Source: Columbia Basin potato purple top phytoplasma (GTDB taxonomy: Bacteria > Bacillota_I > Bacilli_A > Acholeplasmatales > Acholeplasmataceae). Taken from it: a stretch of DNA of 41,375 nt. The translations under genes were made by a program, and so were the position numbers. Each line of letters begins with the position of its first letter. The stretch's first letter is position 1. Location: assembly GCF_028595955.1 (NCBI RefSeq), contig NZ_JANHJP010000005.1:1-41375 (forward strand), given 5' to 3'. A model generated the notes under the pieces. The model searched no databases. It worked only from the letters and a program-made list of their open reading frames with translations, and was not told where the DNA came from. This document shows, piece by piece, positions 10,262 to 19,251 of the stretch.

Positions 10262-11470
10262 TTATTTATCAAAATAAAAAAAATTATAAGCTTTGTATAA
10301 ACTATTAATTAATAAATCGACATCATTTTTATTATTATGAATACCAACTGAAGCTCTTATTGTACTGATTTCTCTCATTTGTTCTAAAGTTAATTGGGAA
10401 CAAAATTGTCCTGTTCTTACATAAATATTGTCTTGAATTAAAAAATGCTCAATATCATGAGAATGTAAATTTATAAAATTAAAATTAATAATATTAGTTA
10501 TTTGTGAAGTAAAAATTTTAATTTTAGGTATTTGACTCAATTTATTAAACAAATATTGAGCTATTTTTTTTTCATATTCAAAAATTTGAGTTAAACCAAT
10601 TTCTTCAATGAATTCTAAAGATTTTTCCCAAGCAATAATATTGGCAATACTAGGTGTACCGGCTAACCATTTATAAGGTGAATCGCGAAAAAGAAAATTA
10701 TTTTTTTGAATATCAATTTCTTGAATGCTGCCGCTTCCTACAAAAGGTGGTCTTAATTTTTTTAAAAATTTATTTTTACCAAATAATATACCTAAACCAA
10801 AAGGACCATATACTTTATGTGCTGAAAAAGTCATAAAATCAACGTCTAAATCTCCAACATTTAAAGGTATATGTGCTGCAGATTGTGAAGCATCTAAAAT
10901 AACTAAAGCTTTTGTTTTATGAGCTAAAGCAGTAATTTCTCGAATAGGGTTTATATGACCTAAAACATTCGATACATGAGTCAAAACTATAATTTTGGTT
11001 CTATGTGTTAAAACTTCTTTAAAATTGTCGATTTGAATTTGATATTGTGAATCTAAAGGAATGAAAACTAATTTTGCTTTTTTTTGATTAGCGATTTCCA
11101 TCCAAGGCAAAAAAGAAGAATTATGTTCCAAAGAAGACACAATAATTTCATCTTGTGACGAAATAGAAGAAGATAAACTTTGAGCAATAATATTTAAACT
11201 ATCTGTGGCTCCTTTAGTAAAAATAATTTCTTCTGGTTGCGATTTTAAAAAAAAGGCAGTTTTTTGTCTTGTTCTTTCTAAAATTTTATTATTTTCTAAA
11301 TTCAAAGGATTAGAACTTCTAATACTTAAACCATTATTATGATAAAAATCTGTTAAAGCTTCAATCATTTTATAAGGTTTTAAAGAAGTGGCTGCTGTAT
11401 CAAAATATATCAATTCAGGATGTTTTTGAAAAATAGGAAAAAAAGAACGAAAATTTTTTATTTTTTTCAT
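10262..11470 (-). CDS. sufS: cysteine desulfurase, SufS type
   Basis: PLP enzyme that converts cysteine to alanine and passes a persulfide to an acceptor for Fe-S cluster or tRNA thiolation. The PLP lysine is Lys219 in FSAHKVYGP. EHNSSFLPW contains the His that stacks on PLP, and LDASQSAAH the Asp that binds the PLP nitrogen. The active Cys lies in RTGQFCSQ near residue 357, the position of the SufS-type RxGHHCAQ loop. Length (402) is normal. No SufU, SufB, SufC or NifU gene lies beside it, so the sulfur acceptor is not apparent here. Confidence 0.93.
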   Translation of the reverse strand: MKKIKNFRSFFPIFQKHPELIYFDTAATSLKPYKMIEALTDFYHNNGLSIRSSNPLNLENNKILERTRQKTAFFLKSQPEEIIFTKGATDSLNIIAQSLSSSISSQDEIIVSSLEHNSSFLPWMEIANQKKAKLVFIPLDSQYQIQIDNFKEVLTHRTKIIVLTHVSNVLGHINPIREITALAHKTKALVILDASQSAAHIPLNVGDLDVDFMTFSAHKVYGPFGLGILFGKNKFLKKLRPPFVGSGSIQEIDIQKNNFLFRDSPYKWLAGTPSIANIIAWEKSLEFIEEIGLTQIFEYEKKIAQYLFNKLSQIPKIKIFTSQITNIINFNFINLHSHDIEHFLIQDNIYVRTGQFCSQLTLEQMREISTIRASVGIHNNKNDVDLLINSLYKAYNFFYFDK

Positions 11471-12003
11471 TTACAACAACGTTACCCTTTCTATACAAAA
11501 AACACAAAAAAATATTTTTAAAAAATAATTATATTTAATATTACCTTATCGGAATCAAACAAATTTTATTTTAAGAACTATAATATAGAAAAAAATTATA
11601 AATATAAATAAATACAATAAAAACATTCCATCCAAAAATTTATTTATTGACTAATTGCAATTACTTTTATATTATAATAATATGTTTAATAAAAAATGAT
11701 AATTTAAATTAATACGATTAGTTAACTTAATTATTTAATTAATAACTTTCAAATAAATATTATTTTGTTATATTATCAATGAATAAATAATTAAAATCAT
11801 ATTTTAAAATAAAAATATTACATCTAAATTAAATTTAGTTTTTAAAAAGTAAAATAAATTTATTAAAACGGATTTACTAATTTTTATATAATTTTTTAGA
11901 AAATATAAAATAGAAAAATATATTTATAGTTTATTAAATTTTTCTCATTTCAATGAATTATCATTTATGTTTTGAAAGTTTTTTTAAAAGGACAAAATAA
12001 AAA
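11471..12003 (+). other. 533-bp divergent intergenic region between sufS and plsY
   Basis: The region separates two divergently transcribed genes and should hold both promoters. On plus, TGTTATATT at 11766-11774 is an extended -10-like box, and TTGACT at 11647-11652 precedes TATAAT at 11673-11678 with an over-long 20-nt spacer. An AAAAGGA ribosome site lies just before plsY. I see no convincing coding frame or RNA gene. Confidence 0.4.
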
Positions 12004-12639
12004 ATGCAAATTACACAAAACATTTTAATAATAATTTTATGTTATTTAATTGGTTCTATACCTGTAGGTTTAATAATTAGCAAAACATTTAAAAATAAAG
12101 ATTTACGTTTATTAGGTTCTAAAAATATAGGTTCTTCAAATGCAACTAGAATTTTAGGTTTCAAATACGGTTTAATTGTATTTGTTTTGGATTTTTTTAA
12201 AGGTTTTTGGTTATTTTTTATGAAAAACCACAACCAAAATGAACATTTATTTTATTATGGAACTGCTGTCATTTTAGGGCATATGTTTTCTATTTTTAAT
12301 AAATTTAAAGGTGGAAAAGCAATAGCAACTTCAGTAGGTTTTATTACGGTTATAAATCCTTATATTGGGTTATCAGGTATTTTATCCTTCATTATTATTA
12401 TAAGAATTTGGGGTTATGCTTCTGTTGCTTCAATTATATCTACTTTATTAGTTAATATTTTATTATGGATTCGATATATTTTTTGCTCACCATATGAAGA
12501 AGATGTTATTTTAGTTGATAAAACAAGACTTTCATTAATTTTAATTATTACTATTATTATTTTTATAAAACATCTAAAAAATATTCAAAATTTAATAAAA
12601 AAACAAGAAAATAAATTTAATTTTGTTAAAAAAAAATAA
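12004..12639 (+). CDS. plsY: glycerol-3-phosphate acyltransferase PlsY
   Basis: Integral membrane acyltransferase that makes lysophosphatidic acid from glycerol-3-phosphate and acyl-phosphate, the first step of phospholipid synthesis. All three conserved PlsY loops are visible: [11 protein letters not shown] at the N terminus, [12 protein letters not shown] near residue 40, and the glycine-rich [13 protein letters not shown] near residue 105. About five hydrophobic segments are present and the length of 211 is typical. It is one of only two protein genes on plus that look intact. An AAAAGGA site sits 11 nt before the ATG. It joins GpsA, CdsA and FakA in this window as part of one lipid pathway. 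Confidence 0.96.
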   Translation: MQITQNILIIILCYLIGSIPVGLIISKTFKNKDLRLLGSKNIGSSNATRILGFKYGLIVFVLDFFKGFWLFFMKNHNQNEHLFYYGTAVILGHMFSIFNKFKGGKAIATSVGFITVINPYIGLSGILSFIIIIRIWGYASVASIISTLLVNILLWIRYIFCSPYEEDVILVDKTRLSLILIITIIIFIKHLKNIQNLIKKQENKFNFVKKK

Positions 12640-12703
12640 AATATTTTATTAAAATCTCTTAAAATAATTCAAACTTGTCAGTCATAATCTAAAATTTTTT
12701 ATC

Positions 12704-12775
<72 letters not shown>

Positions 12776-12802
12776 TTATTAACGATAATAAAAATAAAAA
12801 TT

Positions 12803-12876
<74 letters not shown>

Positions 12877-12894
12877 CTAATAATAAAAAATATT

Positions 12895-14151
12895 TTATTT
12901 TTTTATCATTAGAAATTCAATGTCTTCTATTTTTCTAGGGATATGTTCGGTTAAATTTATATTACCATCATCTCTAATTAAAATATCATCTTCAATTCTA
13001 ATACCTAAATTAAATTCTTCAAAATATAAACCAGGCTCTATAGTGATAACACTATTGTGTGGTATAGGTTCATTCATATTTCCAACATCATGAACATCTA
13101 AACCTAAATAATGGCCTAAACCATGATAACAATACTTTTCTATTTTGTCATTTTCTTTTAACAAATTATGTTCTTGAAGGAATTTTGTTAAAATATCTTT
13201 TCCATATGCATTCATATCTGCAAAAGTATATCCTGGTTTAATCCATTCAATAATTTTTCTATTTGTGTCTAAAACTATATTATAAATAACTTTTTGTTGC
13301 GAAGTAAATTTTCCGCTCCCAGGCAAACATATAGAAATATCAGAAGCATAATTATTATAATTAACGCCTAAATCCAATAAAATCAAATCATTTGCTTTAA
13401 TTTTATCTTGTTGTTTGTTATAATGTAAAATAGTAGCATTTCTACCAGAAGCTATAATATTATTGAAAGAAGATCTAAGATTTCTTTGTGCTAAAAAATA
13501 ATTATAATATGCTGATAGTTGATACTCATATATACCAGGCTTTACAATTTGAGTTATTTCTTTTAAAGCTTCAGTTTGAACTTCAATCGCTTTTTTAATT
13601 AAATAAATTTCTCTTTCATCCTTGATAATCCTCATATCTATTAAAAAACTACAAAGATCATAAATTTTTATATAAGGATAATTTTTCGAAAGCCAATTAG
13701 CTTTAATTAAAGATAAATTAGAAAACTCATTTAAACTCTCCTTAGATAAATCCAAATAAAAATTTTCGATAAATCCATATTTAGAAATTCTTGAAGTGTT
13801 TAATAACCTAACTAAAAAAGAATCTAAATTATTAATATCTAAACAATTTAATAAAGGAATGGAACTTAATTCTGATGCTTTTTTAAAAGTTAAAGTTTCT
13901 CCATCCCATTTATTTTTTAAAACATCATTAGATTTTAAAAATAAAAAAGACTCTTCATGACCATATTGACTTTTAACAAGTAATAAAACAACGTTATCAT
14001 CTTCTATTCCTGTTAAATAATAAAAATTTTTATTCAATTTAAATTTTAAATCAATTGAAAAATTACTAGGATTAGAAAATAATAAAGCGATACTGCCTTT
14101 TTTCATTCGAGAAAACAATAAAGAACGTTTGTCAGAAGAAAAAGATAACAT
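12895..14151 (-). CDS. M24 family metallopeptidase (Xaa-Pro aminopeptidase type)
   Basis: Cytoplasmic di-metal aminopeptidase that removes an N-terminal residue preceding proline. The five metal ligands can be placed: Asp in LILLDLGVNY, Asp in ASDISICLP, His in GLGHYLGLDVHD, Glu in ITIEPGLYF, and Glu in GIRIEDDIL. The N-terminal 170 residues form the creatinase-like domain, which resembles PepP (aminopeptidase P with its own N-domain) more than the short methionine aminopeptidase. Length of 418 fits. rpmG lies 24 nt upstream and tRNA-Cys 18 nt downstream. The exact substrate cannot be told from sequence. Confidence 0.93.
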   Translation of the reverse strand: MLSFSSDKRSLLFSRMKKGSIALLFSNPSNFSIDLKFKLNKNFYYLTGIEDDNVVLLLVKSQYGHEESFLFLKSNDVLKNKWDGETLTFKKASELSSIPLLNCLDINNLDSFLVRLLNTSRISKYGFIENFYLDLSKESLNEFSNLSLIKANWLSKNYPYIKIYDLCSFLIDMRIIKDEREIYLIKKAIEVQTEALKEITQIVKPGIYEYQLSAYYNYFLAQRNLRSSFNNIIASGRNATILHYNKQQDKIKANDLILLDLGVNYNNYASDISICLPGSGKFTSQQKVIYNIVLDTNRKIIEWIKPGYTFADMNAYGKDILTKFLQEHNLLKENDKIEKYCYHGLGHYLGLDVHDVGNMNEPIPHNSVITIEPGLYFEEFNLGIRIEDDILIRDDGNINLTEHIPRKIEDIEFLMIKK

Positions 14152-14175
14152 TTTAACTAAACTCCGTAATTTTTT

Positions 14176-14325
14176 TTATTTTTTTTCCTTATGTACAGTA
14201 TGTTTACGTAAAAAAGGACAATATTTTTTAAATTCTAAACGACCTGAATGATTCTTCTTATTTTTATAAGTATGATAATTTTCTCTACCACATTCTGTGC
14301 AAATTAATTTTACTAAAGTACTCAT
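14176..14325 (-). CDS. rpmG: 50S ribosomal protein L33
   Basis: A 49-residue basic protein of the large subunit, near the E site. It begins [16 protein letters not shown] and ends with the family's [18 protein letters not shown]. Zinc-binding L33 carries two CxxC pairs. Here the first pair (CTEC) is intact, but the second has only one Cys, with CPFL where CPRC-type sequence is usual. The zinc ribbon is therefore incomplete and zinc may be held by three ligands or not at all. It precedes the M24 peptidase gene by 24 nt. Confidence 0.95.
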   Translation of the reverse strand: MSTLVKLICTECGRENYHTYKNKKNHSGRLEFKKYCPFLRKHTVHKEKK

Positions 14326-14417
14326 TTTTTTTCAAACCTTTTTTATCATTATATCTTTTCGCTCATAACAAAAATAATAATACTAAATTTAATATAATAA
14401 TTTATTTCGCAAAAATA

Positions 14418-14615
14418 TTATTTTTTATTTACTAAAGGCGTAATAGTGCCATTTTCTAAAGATAAAGGATAATCATAAATAACTTCTCTCATCCTTTTGA
14501 ATAATACACAAATAAAACCTTTTTGAAAATCAATACGAGTAACAACTCCTATTTCTATTTCATTTGACACTTTAACTTTTTCACCAATAACATAAGTATC
14601 ATTATGCCAAGCCAT
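14418..14615 (-). CDS. conserved-looking 65-residue protein of unknown function
   Basis: I do not recognise this protein. It opens with MAWHNDTYVIGEKVKV and has alternating hydrophobic residues with glycines at strand ends (GVVTRIDFQKGFICVLFK), the pattern of a small SH3/Tudor-like beta barrel. It then has a basic REVIYDYP segment. There is no signal peptide or membrane helix. A good ribosome site (AAGGA, 10 nt before the ATG) and codon use like its neighbours support it as a real gene. It lies between rpmG and the HU gene on the same strand. A nucleic-acid or RNA polymerase contact role, as in CarD/KOW folds, is only a guess. Confidence 0.7.
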   Translation of the reverse strand: MAWHNDTYVIGEKVKVSNEIEIGVVTRIDFQKGFICVLFKRMREVIYDYPLSLENGTITPLVNKK

Positions 14616-14693
14616 GATAATAAATTCCTTCTTTATTTTTTTATGATTATACAGATAACATAAAAAAATACTTTTAATTTTTAAAAATATTTT

Positions 14694-14993
14694 TTATTTA
14701 AATGAATCTTTAAATTTTTTGCTTATTTTAAATACTGGTACATCTTGAGATGGAATAGTTAAAACTTTTTCGCTTTTAGGAACTTTACAAATTCTTTCTT
14801 TTCTATGTTTTAAATGAACAGCTCCTAAATCGCCAATGATTACTTTAATCACTTTTGCTTCTGGGTTAGTTTTTTTTTCCAATTTTAAATTTTCGGCTGT
14901 AACTTCGCTTAAACAAGATAAAAATTTATCTACTTGATCTTTTTTCATGCCTAATTTACTAGATATTTCACTAATTAACTTTGATTTATTCAT
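14694..14993 (-). CDS. hup: HU-family DNA-binding protein
   Basis: Small nucleoid protein that bends and compacts DNA as a dimer. The N-terminal helices MNKSKLISEISSKLGM and the FKISKKFKDSF tail match the HU/IHF fold. The DNA-embracing arm is present but divergent: the usual RNPRTG arm tip is replaced by ICKVPKSEK, and the family's GFG turn before the arm reads GDLGAVHLKHRKER. Length of 99 is slightly above the usual 90. An AGGAG site lies 11 nt before the ATG, and a TGTTAGAAT promoter about 50 nt upstream. Divergence of the arm may alter its DNA preference. Confidence 0.9.
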   Translation of the reverse strand: MNKSKLISEISSKLGMKKDQVDKFLSCLSEVTAENLKLEKKTNPEAKVIKVIIGDLGAVHLKHRKERICKVPKSEKVLTIPSQDVPVFKISKKFKDSFK

Positions 14994-15043
14994 TATTTTT
15001 AATTCTCCTATTTTTCATTATTTTTTAAATTAAATCTAGTAAG

Positions 15044-15052
15044 ATTCTAACA
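15044..15052 (-). promoter_or_regulatory. extended -10 promoter for hup
   Basis: The minus strand reads TGTTAGAAT about 50 nt before the HU start codon, matching the recurrent TGTTAWAAT-type extended -10 of this window with one variation. No -35 box is clear. Confidence 0.35.
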
Positions 15053-15111
15053 TAAAAAATAATATTATCAACATAAATTAACAAAATACAAAATAATTTT
15101 AATTATTTTCT

Positions 15112-16101
15112 TTAATATTTATTAAAAATATTGAACAAAATATCATTAACAGATGCGTTTTTGTCAAAGACCGCTTTATAGGCGCTTTCAATAATAGGTA
15201 AATTAACCTTATTTTTGACAGCTAAATGATAAAAAACCTTCAAATTATAAATTCCTTCAATAACTTGAGTTGTTTTATTGTAAATTTGTTCTAAACTTTC
15301 GCCCATCTGAATTTGTTTGCCAGCTTTATAATTACGAGAATTTTTATTAAAAACAGTAACTATTAAATCGCCTATTCCAACTAAACTTAAAAAAGTTTCA
15401 GTAGAGTTGATATTTAAAAATAAAATTAAAATTTTTTTCATTTCAATAAGACTAAAAGTAATAAATGCTGAACGAGCATTAGTTAAAAAACGAGAATTAT
15501 CTAAAATACCACTAATAAAAGCTAAAGCATTTTTAACAGAAGAACAAATTTCGCAACCTGCTACATCACTCAAAGTAGATACCTTTAAATAAGTTTCGTT
15601 AGAACACATTTGACTGATTGCTAAAGCAAACTTTTGATTCAAAGAAACAGCATTTAAAAAAGTGATTTTTCTCAAAACTACTTCTTCTGCATGAGATGGA
15701 CCAGCTAAAAAAGCATAATTTTTAATTTTATTTGCTGATATTTCTTCTTGAATAATTTGAGAAATAATTTTATTACTTTTAAATTCAATCCCTTTAGATA
15801 AATTAATAAAATTTTTGCCCAAAGTTAAATTTTGATTAATTTTTTGAAATAAATTTCTCATACTTTGAGCTGGTACAGATAAAAAAATAAAATCTGAAAA
15901 ATCAAGTGCTTTTTTTAAGTCATCAGTAGCTTTAATTTTATCGGATAACAAAACATCAAAGCAAGGATGTTTATGTTGATTTATTTTATTGATATATTCT
16001 TTATTAATATCATAAATTAATATTTCTTTTTTATTATCAGCTAACACTTGTGCTATAGTAGAACCCCAAGCGCCGCCTCCAATAATAGTAATTTTTTTCA
16101 T
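15112..16101 (-). CDS. gpsA: NAD(P)-dependent glycerol-3-phosphate dehydrogenase
   Basis: Reduces dihydroxyacetone phosphate to sn-glycerol-3-phosphate, the substrate used by PlsY (also in this window). The Rossmann motif IGGGAWGST is at the N terminus. The catalytic Lys lies in SSVKNALAF (family: ALKN). The AGPSHAEEV and GIGDLIVTVFNKNSRN motifs are typical. Its 329 residues match the family. Its ATG overlaps the der stop by one base (TAATG), so the two are translationally coupled. Confidence 0.96.
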   Translation of the reverse strand: MKKITIIGGGAWGSTIAQVLADNKKEILIYDINKEYINKINQHKHPCFDVLLSDKIKATDDLKKALDFSDFIFLSVPAQSMRNLFQKINQNLTLGKNFINLSKGIEFKSNKIISQIIQEEISANKIKNYAFLAGPSHAEEVVLRKITFLNAVSLNQKFALAISQMCSNETYLKVSTLSDVAGCEICSSVKNALAFISGILDNSRFLTNARSAFITFSLIEMKKILILFLNINSTETFLSLVGIGDLIVTVFNKNSRNYKAGKQIQMGESLEQIYNKTTQVIEGIYNLKVFYHLAVKNKVNLPIIESAYKAVFDKNASVNDILFNIFNKY

Positions 16102-17420
16102 TAAACAAAAACTTCTTTCTTTTTAAAAATTATTTTTAAAGGAATACCGATTAATTCTAAATTTGTTCTTAACTGATTTTTTAAAAATCTTTCATAAGAA
16201 AAATGAATAAACTTAGGATCATTAACTAAACAAATAAATTCAGGACTTTTAGTAGCTACTTGTTTTAAATAATAAAATTTAGCTTTTCCTTGATTAAAAA
16301 AAGAAGGAGGATTAAGTTGAACAGCTTCATTTAAAATATCATTTAATAAATGAGAAGAAAATCTTTGTTTATAATTTGAAAAAACTTTATCTAAGGTCGT
16401 AAACAAAGTATTAATTCTTTTTTTATTCTTAGCAGATAAAAAAACTATAGGAGCATAAACAAAAAATTTAAATTCTGTTCGTATAAGAACTTCAAATTTT
16501 TTCATATCTTTATTAGAAGTTTTTAATAAATCCCATTTATTACAAACAATAACGCAAGGTTTTGAATAATTAAAAATAAGAGCCGCAATACTTCTATCTT
16601 GTTCAGTGATAGGTTGATTAATATCCAAGACAAAACAAACGATATCGCTTCTTTCAATGGCATCCAAAGCTCTTAAAAAACTATATTTATTTTGTTTTTC
16701 ATATAAATTTTTATTTTTACGAAAACCAGCAGTATCTATTATGTGATATCTTTGATTATTTTTGTCAAAAATAGTATCAACAGCATCTGTTGTTGTACCA
16801 GGTATCTCAGAAATAATCATTCTATCTTGCGACAATATAGCATTAGTTAAAGTTGATTTCCCAACATTAATACGTCCTACTAAACAAAATTTTAAATCTT
16901 CAGTTGAATTACTTATTGTTTTTTTATTTCGTGGCAAATAAGAAATAATTTTATCTAATAATTTGCCGATACCAATACCATGTTGAGTGCTAATTCCAAT
17001 AATATTGTTGAATCCCAAAGAATAAAAATCATAAATATTGTCATGTAACATAACATTATCTATTTTATTAACCGCTAAAATAACATTTTTATTATTTTTA
17101 TATAATAATTTAGTTATCTCAAAGTCTTCTTGTACTAATCCATTTTGACCATCAGTAACCCAAATAATTAAATCACATTCCGAAATGGCTAATTCAGTTT
17201 GATATTTAATTTGTTGAACTAGAGGTGCATCCTCAAAAACAATGCCACCAGTATCAATAATAAAAAATTTTTGATTCAACCACGTAGCTTCGGCATAAAT
17301 ACGATCTTTAGTAGTTCCTGCTTTTTCATAAACTATCGCTAATCTCTTATTTAAAATCCGATTAAACAAACTAGATTTTCCTACATTAGGTCTACCTATA
17401 ATAGCTACTTTAAAATTCAT
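16101..17420 (-). CDS. der: ribosome-assembly GTPase Der (EngA)
   Basis: Double GTPase needed for maturation of the 50S subunit. The first G domain shows GRPNVGKSS, DTGGIVF and AVNKID. The second shows GRINVGKST, DTAGFRK and CNKWD. A C-terminal KH-like domain follows from about residue 355. Length of 439 is standard. It overlaps gpsA by one base and is preceded by a 333-nt gap, so it is the first gene of der-gpsA. Confidence 0.97.
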   Translation of the reverse strand: MNFKVAIIGRPNVGKSSLFNRILNKRLAIVYEKAGTTKDRIYAEATWLNQKFFIIDTGGIVFEDAPLVQQIKYQTELAISECDLIIWVTDGQNGLVQEDFEITKLLYKNNKNVILAVNKIDNVMLHDNIYDFYSLGFNNIIGISTQHGIGIGKLLDKIISYLPRNKKTISNSTEDLKFCLVGRINVGKSTLTNAILSQDRMIISEIPGTTTDAVDTIFDKNNQRYHIIDTAGFRKNKNLYEKQNKYSFLRALDAIERSDIVCFVLDINQPITEQDRSIAALIFNYSKPCVIVCNKWDLLKTSNKDMKKFEVLIRTEFKFFVYAPIVFLSAKNKKRINTLFTTLDKVFSNYKQRFSSHLLNDILNEAVQLNPPSFFNQGKAKFYYLKQVATKSPEFICLVNDPKFIHFSYERFLKNQLRTNLELIGIPLKIIFKKKEVFV

Positions 17421-17753
17421 ATTTTACTCTTTATATTATTATTGATATTTAAAAATATTATTCTTCATAAAATATTTCTTTTTTTATGCTAAATAAATAA
17501 AAATATTTTTGCATTAAAATAAAACAATTTAAGAAAAATACATTTATATTTATTATTTTTTTATATATTCGAAAAAATTACTTTTTTTAAATCTATCTTT
17601 TATATCTTCTTTATTCGATAAACATAAAAAATATAAACAACTTTTTATTTGAATAAAGAATTGAAATAAATAATTCGAATTGAAATTGTCTGAAAACTTT
17701 TTACTTCAAAAAAATATATAATAAACTTGTTATTATTTCTAAAAATATATACT
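17421..17753. other. 333-bp intergenic region between proS and der
   Basis: Both flanking genes are on minus, so this should contain the end of the proS message and the der promoter. An AAAGAG ribosome site precedes der. A short palindrome (AATTCGAATT) lies near 17671. I see no coding frame, RNA fold or convincing terminator. Confidence 0.4.
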
Positions 17754-19178
17754 TTAATAAGCTCTAGCAAATAAAATTGTTTGATTAGCTTTTTTATTAG
17801 TAACAGGACATATTTTAGTAATTAATTTTTGCGAAATAATAACTCTCGCTGTCGCTCCTGTTTCTTCTTTTATAATTTTTTCTGCTTCATTCTCATGAAC
17901 ACTCATTTTAATATAACCTGTATTTGGAAGGTTTTTTTTGAAATCTTCATAAGTTTTTACTTCTAATATATTTTGATTTAAAAAATCTAAAGCTTTTTGA
18001 AACATGTTTTCGTGAATTGTTTTTAACAAAGTAGAGATTTCTTTTAATAAATCTTTTTCTTTAATAACTTTTTTTTGAAAATTATATCTTGTAAAAACTG
18101 TAATATTATTTTCTTTTAAATTTATGGGCCCTAATTCTATTCTTAAAGGAACGCCTTTTAATTCATAATGACTAAATTTCCAACCAATATTTTTATTTTG
18201 ATTATCCAAAACAACCCTATATTTTTTATGTAATTTTTTATATAACTCATTAGTTTTTTCTAAAACTTTTAAGTCGGAAGTTTTAATCGGAATAATAACT
18301 ATTTGAATAGGAGCAATGAAGGGAGGTAAAACTAATCCTTCATCATCTCCATGAATCATAATCAAAGCTCCTATTAATCTTGTAGAAACACTCCAAGAAG
18401 TTTGTTCCGCAAATTTAGTTTGTAAATTAGAATCTTGAAATTTAATTTGAAAAGTTTTAGAAAATTTAGTGCCTAAATAATGAGAAGTCCCTGCTTGAAG
18501 AGCTTGCTTATCATTCATCAAAGCTTCTATGGAATAAGTCAATTCAGCACCTTTAAATTTTTCGAATTCTGTTTTTTTACCCGAAACAAAAGGAATAGCT
18601 AAAAGATCTTTGCCTAATTTTTTATATAAATTTAATATTAAATTAGTTTCTTTTATAGCTTCTTCTTTTGTCGCATGAACTGTGTGTCCTTCTTGCCATA
18701 AAAATTCCCTACTTCTTAAAAAAGGTTTGTTAGTTTTTTCCCAACGTATAACATTACACCATTGATTGAATAATTTAGGTAAATCACGATAAGAAAATAT
18801 TTTTTTAGAATAATATTGCGAAAATAAAACTTCTGAAGTCGGTCTAACTATGAATTTTTCTAATAATTCTTCTTCGTTAAATTCTTTAATTTTCAGAGCT
18901 TCAGGTGCAAAACCTTCAATATGTTCTTGTTCCTTTTTAAATAAATTTTCAGTAAATAATAAAGGAAAATAAACATTTTGATGATTAAGTTTTTTTAATT
19001 GTTTATCTATAAATTGTTGAATTAATTCCCATATAGCATATCCATAAGGCAAATAAATAAAAAAACCTTTAATATCTGAATAATCCAATAATTCTGATTT
19101 TAAGCAAATTTCTTTATACCATCTACCAAAATCTAAAAAGCGCGGAGTTATTTCTTTTACTAGTTTAAATTTTTTCAT
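17754..19178 (-). CDS. proS: prolyl-tRNA synthetase (archaeal/eukaryotic-type short form)
   Basis: Class II synthetase that charges tRNA-Pro. Motif 2 region RWEKTNKPFLRSREFLWQEGHT and the preceding RPTSE are clear, and the GDDEGLVLPP motif marks motif 3 surroundings. It lacks the roughly 180-residue editing insertion of the long bacterial enzyme. The C-terminal zinc-like domain ends in ILFARAY with the terminal Tyr typical of the ProS type 3 (archaea-like) enzyme. Its 474 residues match that short class. An AAAAGGA site lies 12 nt before the ATG. It follows metK by 73 nt on the same strand. Confidence 0.96.
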   Translation of the reverse strand: MKKFKLVKEITPRFLDFGRWYKEICLKSELLDYSDIKGFFIYLPYGYAIWELIQQFIDKQLKKLNHQNVYFPLLFTENLFKKEQEHIEGFAPEALKIKEFNEEELLEKFIVRPTSEVLFSQYYSKKIFSYRDLPKLFNQWCNVIRWEKTNKPFLRSREFLWQEGHTVHATKEEAIKETNLILNLYKKLGKDLLAIPFVSGKKTEFEKFKGAELTYSIEALMNDKQALQAGTSHYLGTKFSKTFQIKFQDSNLQTKFAEQTSWSVSTRLIGALIMIHGDDEGLVLPPFIAPIQIVIIPIKTSDLKVLEKTNELYKKLHKKYRVVLDNQNKNIGWKFSHYELKGVPLRIELGPINLKENNITVFTRYNFQKKVIKEKDLLKEISTLLKTIHENMFQKALDFLNQNILEVKTYEDFKKNLPNTGYIKMSVHENEAEKIIKEETGATARVIISQKLITKICPVTNKKANQTILFARAY

Positions 19179-19251
19179 ATTAAAATAAATTCCTTTTGTG
19201 TGATGGATAACCTAATTATAATAAATTATTTCTATTTAATAAAAATAAAAA

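Noticed and set aside
11647-11678. TTGACT/TATAAT as the plsY promoter
   Set aside because: The spacer of 20 nt is too long for a standard promoter and the leader would be over 300 nt, so I note it only in the intergenic entry.
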